Source: CAZPXZ01 sp965221505 (GTDB lineage Bacteria; Pseudomonadota; Alphaproteobacteria; Rhodobacterales; CAZPXZ01). Taken from it: 64,000 bases of DNA. The position numbers were made by a program, and so were the translations under genes. The stretch is from the NCBI GenBank assembly GCA_965221505.1, contig CBDCSI010000001.1, positions 868,001 to 932,000 of the forward strand. Reading direction: 5' to 3'. How positions within the stretch are numbered: position 1 is the first letter of the stretch; the number at the start of each line of letters is the position of its first letter. Shown here piece after piece: positions 37,696 through 44,921 of this stretch. Under the pieces are notes generated by a model. That model was not told the DNA's origin and did not search any database. It saw only the letters and a program-made list of their open reading frames with translations.

Positions 37696-38190
37696 ATGAC
37701 CCAGCAAACGGATTCGCGGGGCGGCGGTGTCGGAGTCGGTGCCGACGAATCGGCCGAGACTTGCCCGAGTTGCGGCAAGGAAGGAATTACGATTACCGAT
37801 CATCTGAGCGCGTTCGACTACGGGTACGGGGACGATGCGGTCGAGCTTCAGGCAGTGGTGCCGGTGCATCATTGCGGGGCGTGCGAGTTTGAGTATATCG
37901 ATTGTGTGGGAGAGCAACGGAAGCACGACGCAGTGTGCGAGCTTTATGGTGTCCTGAACCCGGGCGACATTCGGCGCTTCCGGGAGGATCACGCGTTGTC
38001 GCGCGCCGACTTCGCCCACGTGAGCGGGCTCGACGAAGAGTCCCTGAAGCGTTGGGAAAACAGCCTTTCCATCCAAACGCACGCGTACGACCGGTACCTG
38101 CGGTTGCTTGCGGATCGAGAGAACCTGCGGCGGCTGGTCGAACTTACAGGGTTCCGAAACTGGGTCGAGGGCGAGTCCGCGGGCTCATAG
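37696..38190 (+). CDS. MqsA-like zinc-finger/HTH antitoxin-type regulator
   Basis: A 164-residue DNA-binding protein of the MqsA (YgiT-type) antitoxin family. The N-terminal half has a zinc-ribbon pattern: CPSC at residues 23-26, then HHCGAC with Cys60 and Cys63. The C-terminal half (about 98-125) is an Xre-like helix-turn-helix with the family core RADFAHVSG and RWENS. I chose ATG 37696 because it follows a purine-rich ribosome site (GAGAGGGAACGAG); the open frame starts further upstream. MqsA normally represses its own operon and neutralises the RNase MqsR, but no MqsR-like toxin lies on either side, so this is an orphan. It follows the giant adhesin gene on the same strand. Control of that gene is possible but not shown. 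Confidence 0.8.
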   Translation: MTQQTDSRGGGVGVGADESAETCPSCGKEGITITDHLSAFDYGYGDDAVELQAVVPVHHCGACEFEYIDCVGEQRKHDAVCELYGVLNPGDIRRFREDHALSRADFAHVSGLDEESLKRWENSLSIQTHAYDRYLRLLADRENLRRLVELTGFRNWVEGESAGS

Positions 38191-38553
38191 GGTAAATTCC
38201 CAGCATTGGCGGGGACATCGGCTGTGCGGGAAGATCAGACATCCGTTTGCCCGCTACGGGCGGCGACAGGATGACGTCCCGTCGACATTGAGCTCGCCGC
38301 CGTACCGATGACCGACGACGAATCGTCGATGCCGGCCGGCCCGGCGAATCGCACCCACACCACCTGTTTGAGAATGGAAACTCCTCTGTTTCCCTTCGGC
38401 TTCTTCTGCATACGCACGCGGTACTCGCTTTCTCCGACCCCGGAAATTCACAAGACGAGCCGGCGCGGATTCCGCAAGCGCTTGAACGAGGTGGGTCGCT
38501 CGGTTTCGAGAGAATTGCGCTTTGCCGGCCCGATGGGACCAGGGCGACTGGGG
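38191..38553. other. Intergenic stretch between MqsA-like gene and dctM
   Basis: About 360 bases between convergent genes. A minus-strand frame at 38235-38417 could encode about 60 basic residues (with QKKPKGNRG near its start), but it matches nothing I know. A 5-bp hairpin (GCCCG/CGGGC, 38249-38261) lacks a T-tract. No supported gene. Confidence 0.35.
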
Positions 38554-40902
38554 TCATCGACCGATGAGCGCCGGGAGAAGGGTTACCACGTCGGGGAAGA
38601 TCCAGAGAAGGCCGAGGCCGACCATCTGGATCAGCACGAAAGGCAGAATTCCCCGGTAGATGTGCGCCGTGGTGACCGTCGGCGGCGCGACGCCCCGCAG
38701 GTAGAAGAGCGCGAAGCCGAAGGGCGGCGTCAGGAACGAGGTCTGCAGGTTCACCGCGATCATGATCGTGACCCAGGCCGGGTCGAGCGTGCCGCCGTAG
38801 ATCACCGGCCCCACGATCGGCACGACGATGTAGATGATCTCCAGAAAATCCAGCACGAAGCCGAGCACGAACAGGATGATCATGACCAGCAGGAAGACCA
38901 TCCACTCCTGGTCGAAGGAGCGGAGGAACTGCTGGATGTAGTGTTCTCCGCCGAACGAGATGACGACCAGATTGAGAAGCTGGGAGCCGATGAGGATGGT
39001 GAAGACCATCGAGGTGACCTTGGCGGTCTCGCGCATCACCGGGACCAGGACCGAGGTGCGGTACAACACCCAGCAACCGTAGAGGAAGCCGATCATCGCG
39101 ACGTGATAGGCCGCAAGGGCCACGAGAAACGCCAGCCAGTCCTCGAACGGAACGCCTTCCCGGCCGATGCGGAGATCGAAGTTCGCCCCGAGCAGGATCA
39201 TCACGACGATGGCGAAGGCCGCGATCAGGATCGCCCGACCGGTCTTCTGCTCTTCCTTCAACCTGCGGTAGGAAGCCAGCATGATTGCGCCGCCGGCGCC
39301 CAGCGCCGCCGCCGGCGTCGGGTTGGTGATGCCGCCGAGGATGGACCCGAGAACCGCGACGATCAGGACCAGCGGCGGAAACACCACGCGCACGAGCTCG
39401 TTCTGGCTGAGCCGCAGCATGGCGTGGCGTAGTCCCCAGAGCGTGAGCAGGAAGGGAAGCGCCAGCACGAGCGTGCGCGTTCCGGCCGAGGCGAGCGGGG
39501 ACAGGACCAGCCAGTCCACCACGAAGGCCGACGCGATCCCGAAGGCGCCGATCGCGAGCGGCAACGCCGGCTGGCTGGGGGCGACGCCGCGCGCCAGCGT
39601 CAGGACGATGGCCAGGAACACGAAGACCGCGGTGAAGGCCGGGCCGATCGGCGCCGCGCTCTCGAGCCTCTCGGACAGCGCGGCCTCGATTTCTTCCTCC
39701 GACAACTCGCGGGTCAGGGTTTCCGCGCTGCCCCCGGCGGCGACCGCCGCGACGGACTCGTCCCAGGCTTCCTGCCCGTGGATCTCGACCATCGCGTCGC
39801 GGCAGTTGTCGGAGACGTTGGTGCGCAGGATCGTCGAGCGTTCGCTCACGTCCGTGCCGCTGACCGTGATGTCCTGACTGCCCACCACGCCGAGTTGGCC
39901 TGCCAGGAGCGCGACGGCGAGAATTCCTGCCGGGACCGCAAGAAACCAGGTCAGCGCCGCGTTCCGCCCGATCCGCTCGCCGGCGATAGCGCCGCCTCCG
40001 ACGGGCGGTGCCTTCGAGGGATTGAGAAGCGCGAACCCGAAGGCGTAGGCGGCATACAGGCCGGCGAGGAGGATTCCGGGCAGGAGGGCGGCCTGGAACA
40101 GGGTGCCGACCGAGAGCACCGCCGGCTTGCCGAGCAAAGTTAGCGCGTCGGTGCAGCCGGCGAGCTTCGCGCGGGTCTCCTGACCGGTCGCGTAGAGGTC
40201 TCCGGCCAGGGTTCCGAGCAGCACGATGACGATGGACGGCGGGATGATCTGGCCGAGCGTGCCGCTGGCGGCGATCACTCCCGACGAGAGCTCGGAGGAG
40301 TAGCCGGAGCGGAGCATGGTCGGAAGCGCCAGGAGCCCCATGGTGACCACCGTCGCGCCGACGATCCCGGTCGAGGCGGCCAGAAACGCGCCGACGACGA
40401 CGATCGACACCGCGAGCCCGCCCGGCAGGGGACCGAACACGCGGGCCATCGTCTTCAGGAGATCCTCGGCGATCTTCGACCGCTCGAGCGTGATCCCCAT
40501 CATGACGAACATCAGCACCGCGAGCAGGGTCTCGATCGACTGGCCGGCGATCACCCGCTCGTTCATCCGGTTGACGATGAACGAGATGTTGCGGTTCAGC
40601 GCCTGTTCCCACCCCCCGTGGAACAGCGGCGTCTCGATCCGGGGCAGGTCCGGGTATCGGAATACGGAAATCGCGTCCCGCGGGATTCCCTCGGCAATCA
40701 GCGCGGCGTATTCCGGCGAGAACGTGTCGATGGCCTGGTGTACGAGAAGGCCGGCCGAATCCAGCAGGGCGACGATCGCGAAGGAGATCATGGCCGCGCC
40801 GCCGATGGCGAAACCCACCGGAAACCCGGTCATGATGCCGCCGAACAGGCAGACGAATACGATCAGCAGGCCGATCTCGATTCCGTCGAGGCCGAGGAGC
40901 AT
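38554..40902 (-). CDS. TRAP transporter large permease subunit (DctM type, long form)
   Basis: Membrane permease of a tripartite ATP-independent periplasmic transporter, which takes up an organic acid with sodium. It has 782 residues against about 430 for a typical DctM. Family motifs are seen: ASGTLGQIIPPSIVIVLLG near residues 212-230, ASTGIVGATVVTMG near 176-189, and a second half ending in further hydrophobic segments. The extra length includes a hydrophilic insert at about 340-420 with an acidic helix (RELSEEEIEAALSERLE) flanked by membrane spans. Its ATG lies one base beyond the dctQ stop with little ribosome-site sequence, so it is probably translationally coupled. It is third in the dctP-dctQ-dctM operon. 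Confidence 0.92.
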   Translation of the reverse strand: MLLGLDGIEIGLLIVFVCLFGGIMTGFPVGFAIGGAAMISFAIVALLDSAGLLVHQAIDTFSPEYAALIAEGIPRDAISVFRYPDLPRIETPLFHGGWEQALNRNISFIVNRMNERVIAGQSIETLLAVLMFVMMGITLERSKIAEDLLKTMARVFGPLPGGLAVSIVVVGAFLAASTGIVGATVVTMGLLALPTMLRSGYSSELSSGVIAASGTLGQIIPPSIVIVLLGTLAGDLYATGQETRAKLAGCTDALTLLGKPAVLSVGTLFQAALLPGILLAGLYAAYAFGFALLNPSKAPPVGGGAIAGERIGRNAALTWFLAVPAGILAVALLAGQLGVVGSQDITVSGTDVSERSTILRTNVSDNCRDAMVEIHGQEAWDESVAAVAAGGSAETLTRELSEEEIEAALSERLESAAPIGPAFTAVFVFLAIVLTLARGVAPSQPALPLAIGAFGIASAFVVDWLVLSPLASAGTRTLVLALPFLLTLWGLRHAMLRLSQNELVRVVFPPLVLIVAVLGSILGGITNPTPAAALGAGGAIMLASYRRLKEEQKTGRAILIAAFAIVVMILLGANFDLRIGREGVPFEDWLAFLVALAAYHVAMIGFLYGCWVLYRTSVLVPVMRETAKVTSMVFTILIGSQLLNLVVISFGGEHYIQQFLRSFDQEWMVFLLVMIILFVLGFVLDFLEIIYIVVPIVGPVIYGGTLDPAWVTIMIAVNLQTSFLTPPFGFALFYLRGVAPPTVTTAHIYRGILPFVLIQMVGLGLLWIFPDVVTLLPALIGR

Positions 40903-40903
40903 T

Positions 40904-41815
40904 TCAGCCGGTCTCGCGCGCCAGGCCAGGGCTGCGGGTCGCGGTCGCGTCCGCCGCGTCCAGCCTGTCCAGGTCGAGATTCTTGCCCGCCGACTCCTCG
41001 CCCTCGCGGTATTCGAGCCAGGATCGGTAGAAGAAGGCCAGGGCCTGGATCAGCATCATCAGGCAGAACAGGACGAGCAGAACCTTGAACAGGAAGTAGC
41101 CGTTAAAGCCGTTCGGACTGAACCCGATGGTCTCGGGCTGCCATCGAAACGCCCGCGTCTTCGCGATCAGCCGGTCGAGCGGGTCCGTCGCGCTGACTTT
41201 CGGGTTGATCAGGTGCCGCCAGAGAAAGAACCAGCTGTAGTACCAGGTGATCATGAGGGCCGGCATCATGAACACCACGGAGCCGAACATGTCGATCGTC
41301 CGCTTGGTCCGGAACCGCGCGCGGGCGTAGAACAGGTCTACGCGAACGTGGCCGCCCTGGATGAAGGTGTAGGCGCAGCAGAGCGAGACCACCATGGCGT
41401 TGTAGAGCTTGAGCCCGTCGCCCCACCAGCCGAGCGGCAACGTGAAGCCGATCCCGACCGGGAGGAGGCCGATGTCGGAAACCCGGAAGATCGACTGCAG
41501 GAAGATCACCATGATCTGCTGGGCGACCATGATCAGGCCGGCCCAGGCGGCCAGCCGGCCCACGACGTTTCCGAAGCCCTCCAGGACGCGCACCACCCTC
41601 CAGAGGAATTCGCGCCGGCGGAGGCCGGCGACGAACAGGCCGGTCGCCAGCAGGACGAAGAGAATCAGGAGTTCGGCGGAGGCGCCGTAATAGACGACGC
41701 GCATGACCGCCTCGGGATCGGAGAGGTTCCAGACTTCGTGCGGGTTGAAGACCACGTGGACGAATCCGCGCAGGGCCGACCAGAACCGGTCGGCCAACCA
41801 CGCGATCGTCTCCAT
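40904..41815 (-). CDS. TRAP transporter small permease subunit (DctQ type)
   Basis: Small membrane subunit that pairs with DctM. It has 303 residues, longer than the usual 160-200, with an N-terminal extension of about 80 residues that includes one extra hydrophobic span (about 38-65). The family core follows: spans near 85-112, 135-160, 175-195 and 243-265, and the signature GGHVRVDLFY. The C-terminal tail is charged. ATG 41815 has a GGAGAG ribosome site. The gene sits between dctP and dctM on the same strand, one base before dctM, which fixes its role. Confidence 0.9.
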   Translation of the reverse strand: METIAWLADRFWSALRGFVHVVFNPHEVWNLSDPEAVMRVVYYGASAELLILFVLLATGLFVAGLRRREFLWRVVRVLEGFGNVVGRLAAWAGLIMVAQQIMVIFLQSIFRVSDIGLLPVGIGFTLPLGWWGDGLKLYNAMVVSLCCAYTFIQGGHVRVDLFYARARFRTKRTIDMFGSVVFMMPALMITWYYSWFFLWRHLINPKVSATDPLDRLIAKTRAFRWQPETIGFSPNGFNGYFLFKVLLVLFCLMMLIQALAFFYRSWLEYREGEESAGKNLDLDRLDAADATATRSPGLARETG

Positions 41816-41872
41816 CCGCCGCTCTCCGGAAGCGGGGCCGCGGAGACCCGCGGCCCCGGTGCGTTCGGAGCG

Positions 41873-42958
41873 TCAGAAGCTCATCACGCGCGCACGCTGC
41901 GTCGCGTACGCGGAGTCGGACCGGCTGACCCAGCCGGACGTCGACTTGACCGACGCGAGGAACGAGTCGTGAATTCTGGCGAAGAGCGCGTCGTCGCGAT
42001 AGCCGCCGAGCACCTCGTTCGCCGCGGCGCCGAAAGCGTCCCAGACGTCGTCCGGGAATTCGTGCAGCTGCGTGCCGCCGGCGATCAGACGCTGGAGCGC
42101 CGGACCGTTGTTGGCGATGAACTGCGAGTAATTGGCCTGGTGCGTTTCCGCCGCGGCCACCTCGATCGCTCGCTGGTGCTGGTTCGACAGGGCGCTGAAC
42201 CGGTCGAGGTTGCAGGCGACCGAGAGCGCCGCGCCGGGCTCGTGGAAGCCGGCCGGGTAGTAGTGGTCGCAGACCTCCTGCAGGCCGAGCCGCTCGTCGG
42301 ACCACGGTCCGATCCATTCGGTGGCGTCGAGCGCGCCGGACGACAGCGCCTGGTAGATCTCGCCGCCGGGCAGGGTCTGCACCGAGGCGCCGAGCTTCGA
42401 CACGGTCTGGCCGCCGAGACCGGGCATGCGGAATTTCAGCCCCTGGAAGTCGCTGGCCGACTCGATCGGCGCACGGAACCAGCCGCCGCCCTGGGCGCCG
42501 GTCTGGCCTGCGATGAAAGAGCGCAATCCGTAGATCTCGCCGAGTTCGTGGTGCAGCGCCATGCCGTCCTGGGCGTAGTACCAGACCATCATTTCCGGCG
42601 CCGTCATTCCGAACGGAACCGCAGTGAAAAAGGCGAGCGCCGGGTCCACGTTCAGGAAGTAGTAGTCGGCCGCGTGATAGGCGTCCGCCTGGCCCGAAGA
42701 GACGGCGTCGAAGGTCTCCAGCGCGCCGACCAGTTCGCCGGCAGCCTTAGCGTCGATGGTCAGCGTGCCGCCCGTGATGTCCGCGACGTTCGCGCTGAAG
42801 CGTTCGACCGAATCCCAGACGCCGGCGAGGCCTCTCGGCCAGCTGGTGACCATGACGAGTTGTTCGCGGCCCTGACTGAGAGCGGGGGCTGCGAGTGCGC
42901 TGGCGGCTGCCGCTCCTGCGGCCACCCCGGACGTGCGCAGGAATGAACGTCGGTCCAT
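41873..42958 (-). CDS. TRAP transporter substrate-binding protein, keto-acid/lactate type
   Basis: Periplasmic solute receptor (DctP family, 361 residues) that delivers ligand to DctQM. The N-terminus is a twin-arginine signal (RRSFLR followed by an alanine-rich stretch, ending near ALAAPALSQG), so it is probably exported folded. Motifs FRMPGLGG and ATEWIGPWSD resemble receptors such as TakP, where the arginine and Trp-Glu region binds a carboxylate; that suggests a 2-oxo acid or lactate-like substrate, an inference from resemblance only. ATG 42958 has a near-perfect AGGAGG ribosome site. It is the first and probably best-translated gene of the operon, as expected for a receptor needed in excess. 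Confidence 0.92.
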   Translation of the reverse strand: MDRRSFLRTSGVAAGAAAASALAAPALSQGREQLVMVTSWPRGLAGVWDSVERFSANVADITGGTLTIDAKAAGELVGALETFDAVSSGQADAYHAADYYFLNVDPALAFFTAVPFGMTAPEMMVWYYAQDGMALHHELGEIYGLRSFIAGQTGAQGGGWFRAPIESASDFQGLKFRMPGLGGQTVSKLGASVQTLPGGEIYQALSSGALDATEWIGPWSDERLGLQEVCDHYYPAGFHEPGAALSVACNLDRFSALSNQHQRAIEVAAAETHQANYSQFIANNGPALQRLIAGGTQLHEFPDDVWDAFGAAANEVLGGYRDDALFARIHDSFLASVKSTSGWVSRSDSAYATQRARVMSF

Positions 42959-43327
42959 ACTTGGTCCTCCTAAACAATTGAACTCCGCCCACGGTGAGCG
43001 AACCCGATTTCGCGGGGAAAGGTAGCAGCTAGCCGCTTGCCGCGCAAAGCGCCGGGCGGGTCGGATCGTCGCGCCATCGGGGCAGAACCCGGCGGTCTGG
43101 CTCGACGCCAGGGCGGCGTCGCTTCTGCCCGGCTACGGGAAGCGCGTGCGCGAGCGAGGGCGGATCCGGGCCGCGATCGCCCCGCGGGTCCCTGCGGTCG
43201 ATATCCCTATCGCCGCAGATTGGCTTCGGGCCGCAGCGGGCGCGGAGCGCCGCAGGGATTGCCATGCTCCAGCAGTCGCGGCGGCCGGTTTCCCGGACGT
43301 TTCGCCGGCGGTCTAGGATCACATGTC
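42959..43327. other. Intergenic stretch with possible gene remnant
   Basis: About 370 bases between divergent dctP and the DUF433 gene. A plus-strand frame from 43026 to the TAG at 43314-43316 reads as plausible protein (SGQNPAVWLDARAA, LLPGYGKRVRERGR, VPAVDIPIAADWLRAAAG) but has no good start codon. It may be the tail of a lost gene whose family I do not recognise. A bulged hairpin (CTGCGG-T-CGATA / TATCGCCGCAG) lies at 43192-43218. The dctP promoter should be here; I see only a weak TTGCGC-17-TACCTT candidate on the minus strand. Confidence 0.3.
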
Positions 43328-43555
43328 ATGAACTGGCGGGACTTCATCGCCGTCGACCCGGAAGTCTGTCACGGCAAGGCATGCATATCGGGCACGCGCG
43401 TATCGGTGACGACGGTTCTGGACAACCTGGCGAGCGGCCTGGACGCCGAGGAAATTGCAAGGAGCTATCCGTCAGTCTCTCGTGAGGCGGTACGTGCGGC
43501 GCTGCGCTACGCGGCGGTACTGGCCAAAGAGCGGGTGATCCCCCTTCAAGAATAG
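43328..43555 (+). CDS. DUF433 antitoxin
   Basis: A 75-residue protein of the DUF433 family, usually the antitoxin partner of a DUF5615 PIN-like toxin. The family signature is complete: CHGKACISGTRVSVTTVLDN, then GLDAEEIARSYPSVSREAVRAAL, a winged/helical DNA-binding fold. I chose ATG 43328 (MNWRDFI) because it starts the conserved domain. An open frame extends upstream to 43037 but is not family-like. The stop is 10 bases before the toxin ATG, a normal two-gene toxin-antitoxin layout. Such operons are usually repressed by the antitoxin-toxin complex; I could not identify an operator here. Confidence 0.88.
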   Translation: MNWRDFIAVDPEVCHGKACISGTRVSVTTVLDNLASGLDAEEIARSYPSVSREAVRAALRYAAVLAKERVIPLQE

Positions 43556-43565
43556 ACAAACCGGC

Positions 43566-44573
43566 ATGGGCTTCGAACTCGACGAGAATCTTCCCGCCGA
43601 TCTGGCAGGATTGTTCGTCGAGGCGGGAACGGATGCGGTTTCGGTATCGGAACAGGGAACCACGGGTGCGCCGGATTCGCATTTGGCGTCGGTTTGCGTT
43701 CGAGAAGGCCGGGCCCTCGTCACGCTAGATATGGACTTCGCGGATATCCGCGTCTACCCGCCCGAGGATTACCCAGGAATTCTGGTTTTTCGGACCAGCG
43801 ACCAGACGCGCGATCATGTCCTAGCGATCGGTGCGAGGCTGGTTCGATCGTTGTCGGGCGTCACCCTGGACGGACAGCGCCGGATCGTCGAGGACAAGGG
43901 GATTCCTGTGCGACGGCTACGGGCAGTTCGTCGGAACCGCCCTACGCGCACAGACCCTGAGACGACTACGCGCGAACCGTCACAAATTCCCCCGTGCAGG
44001 CAAGTCCGGACGCAGTCCGGTTCCGCCTGCACGGGTCAGGCTAACGGAAGCGACGACGTACGGAAGCTCGCCAGCCAACCTGCACGGATTGCGGGAATTA
44101 CGCTTCGAGCCGTCGGCTCAGCCGATGATCTTGCACACTCCGGGCAGACAGAGCCCTTCACCTTCACCGCAGCTGCCGGCCGTGATCTGGTCCAGACTCT
44201 GCTCTCCGACCCGCGGCGACGGCGGCAGCACGAAGTGTGCGACACCGTCTCCGTCCTCATGGACCTTGATCTCGAGGTCGTCCGGCACTTCTGCGCCGAG
44301 CTCCTCCTGCACGGCGGACTTCGGGTCGGCGACGAAACGCGCTCGAAATCCCTCGTCCTCTGCCGCCCGGCGCACCAGGCGGTCCTTGACATCCTGATAG
44401 GAATTCATTTCCGTTCCTCCTCTCGTGACCGTCGCTCGCCCACTATAGCGGCAAATGCCGTTGCGAACGAACGCCCGCCTCCTTCGCCGGGACAGGTATC
44501 CGTCCTTCGCGATTCTCGCAGACCGGCTCGAAGACGGGCCGGTCGGCCGTCGAGTTGCGCCGTTTCTCGGTAA
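43566..44573 (+). CDS. DUF5615 PIN-like toxin with abnormal C-terminal read-through
   Basis: Residues 1 to about 117 form a complete DUF5615 (PIN-like, probable RNase toxin) domain: FELDENLPADL with the first acidic pair, GAPDSHLA, LVTLDMDFADIR, and the closing IVEDKGIPVRRL. Family members normally stop within a few residues of this point, near 110-120 residues in all. Here the frame stays open for about 218 more codons of low-complexity, Arg-rich sequence to 44573, passing through a strong hairpin (43991-44035) and running antisense to the whole NHLP precursor gene. The extension is most likely not a real domain; the natural stop appears mutated or lost. The toxin may be inactive or made as a tailed protein. 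It follows the DUF433 antitoxin by 10 bases. Confidence 0.75.
   Translation: MGFELDENLPADLAGLFVEAGTDAVSVSEQGTTGAPDSHLASVCVREGRALVTLDMDFADIRVYPPEDYPGILVFRTSDQTRDHVLAIGARLVRSLSGVTLDGQRRIVEDKGIPVRRLRAVRRNRPTRTDPETTTREPSQIPPCRQVRTQSGSACTGQANGSDDVRKLASQPARIAGITLRAVGSADDLAHSGQTEPFTFTAAAGRDLVQTLLSDPRRRRQHEVCDTVSVLMDLDLEVVRHFCAELLLHGGLRVGDETRSKSLVLCRPAHQAVLDILIGIHFRSSSRDRRSPTIAANAVANERPPPSPGQVSVLRDSRRPARRRAGRPSSCAVSR
43991..44035 (-). terminator. Strong stem-loop, candidate terminator of the NHLP gene
   Basis: An 11-bp perfect stem (CCCGTGCAGGC / GCCTGCACGGG) encloses an inner 6-bp stem (CCGGAC / GTCCGG, 44006-44020). On the minus strand it follows the NHLP stop by about 80 bases and is followed by GGAATTTGTG, a weak T-rich run. 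It could equally end transcripts of the DUF433/DUF5615 pair, though the plus side lacks T residues. Confidence 0.55.
44118..44408 (-). CDS. NHLP-leader RiPP precursor peptide (orphan)
   Basis: A 96-residue peptide with the nitrile-hydratase-alpha-like leader used by a class of ribosomally made, modified natural products. Leader features: RAAEDEGFRARFVADP, AVQEELGAEVPDDLEIKVHED (Nif11/NHLP-like helix-strand pattern), HFVLPPSP, then SLDQITAG ending in a Gly-type cleavage site at about residue 78. The predicted core is 18 residues with three cysteines: SCGEGEGLCLPGVCKIIG. ATG 44408 has a strong GAGGAGG ribosome site. Such cores can become lanthionine, thioether or azole products, but no cyclase, lanthionine synthetase, radical SAM enzyme or peptidase-transporter lies within this window, so the product type is unknown. 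The gene appears monocistronic, with its own -10 element and a hairpin after it, and is antisense to the DUF5615 extension. Confidence 0.85.
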   Translation of the reverse strand: MNSYQDVKDRLVRRAAEDEGFRARFVADPKSAVQEELGAEVPDDLEIKVHEDGDGVAHFVLPPSPRVGEQSLDQITAGSCGEGEGLCLPGVCKIIG

Positions 44574-44921
44574 CGACGCCCACACTGTGAGCGCTGGCGC
44601 CAACGGGAACGCAAGACGCGGTTGCCCCGGGTGCCGAGCGTATCTCGGGATGCAGCGACGTTCCAGCTGCAACCTCTTCCGCAGGAGGGCCCGGCCGATC
44701 GCACTTCCGCGATCCCCCGGGGGGCAAGCGTTGGGGCGAACGTCGCGGAAACACGCTGAAATTCCCGGCCCGAGACTGCGCGGCGAGCCTCGGCACGAGA
44801 CGCTCCGCCTACGTCTGCGCAGTGCCGAATACCCATCCGTCACGGACGGCAAGCTCTCCGGTTGCGGTCGCGACTCGCTAGAATCCCTGCACGCTCACTC
44901 GTGCGGCTGTGCAGGGTTCCC
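44409..44921. other. Divergent intergenic region between NHLP gene and purB
   Basis: About 510 bases. Near the left end lie the -10 and palindrome assigned to the NHLP gene. Near the right end TAGAAT (44879-44884) is a good -10 for purB, but TTGCGG at 44862 is only 11 bases away, too close to be its -35. The middle, roughly 44480-44850, shows no gene or RNA I recognise. Confidence 0.4.
44442..44460 (-). promoter_or_regulatory. NHLP gene -10 element with adjoining palindrome
   Basis: On the minus strand TATAGT (44447-44442) lies about 34 bases upstream of the NHLP ATG. Immediately upstream is a 12-base inverted repeat, arms CGGCA/TGCCG with a two-base centre (44449-44460), placed between -10 and -35 where a repressor or activator would act. 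The -35 is weak (TTCGCA at 14 bases, or TTCGTT at 18). Confidence 0.4.

Noticed and set aside
38144..40612. Long Arg-rich open frame overlapping dctM on the same strand, and opposite-strand frames at 38308-39432 and 40316-42946
   Set aside because: Composition is that of out-of-frame GC-rich DNA, and the overlapping TRAP genes have clear family motifs and ribosome sites.
43192..43218. Bulged hairpin as a terminator for dctP or an attenuator
   Set aside because: No T-tract on either side, and it lies upstream of both flanking genes, so it cannot be a terminator for them; kept only as a note.
44862..44884. TTGCGG and TAGAAT as a purB promoter pair
   Set aside because: Spacing is only 11 bases, outside the workable range; only the -10 is retained as a possibility.
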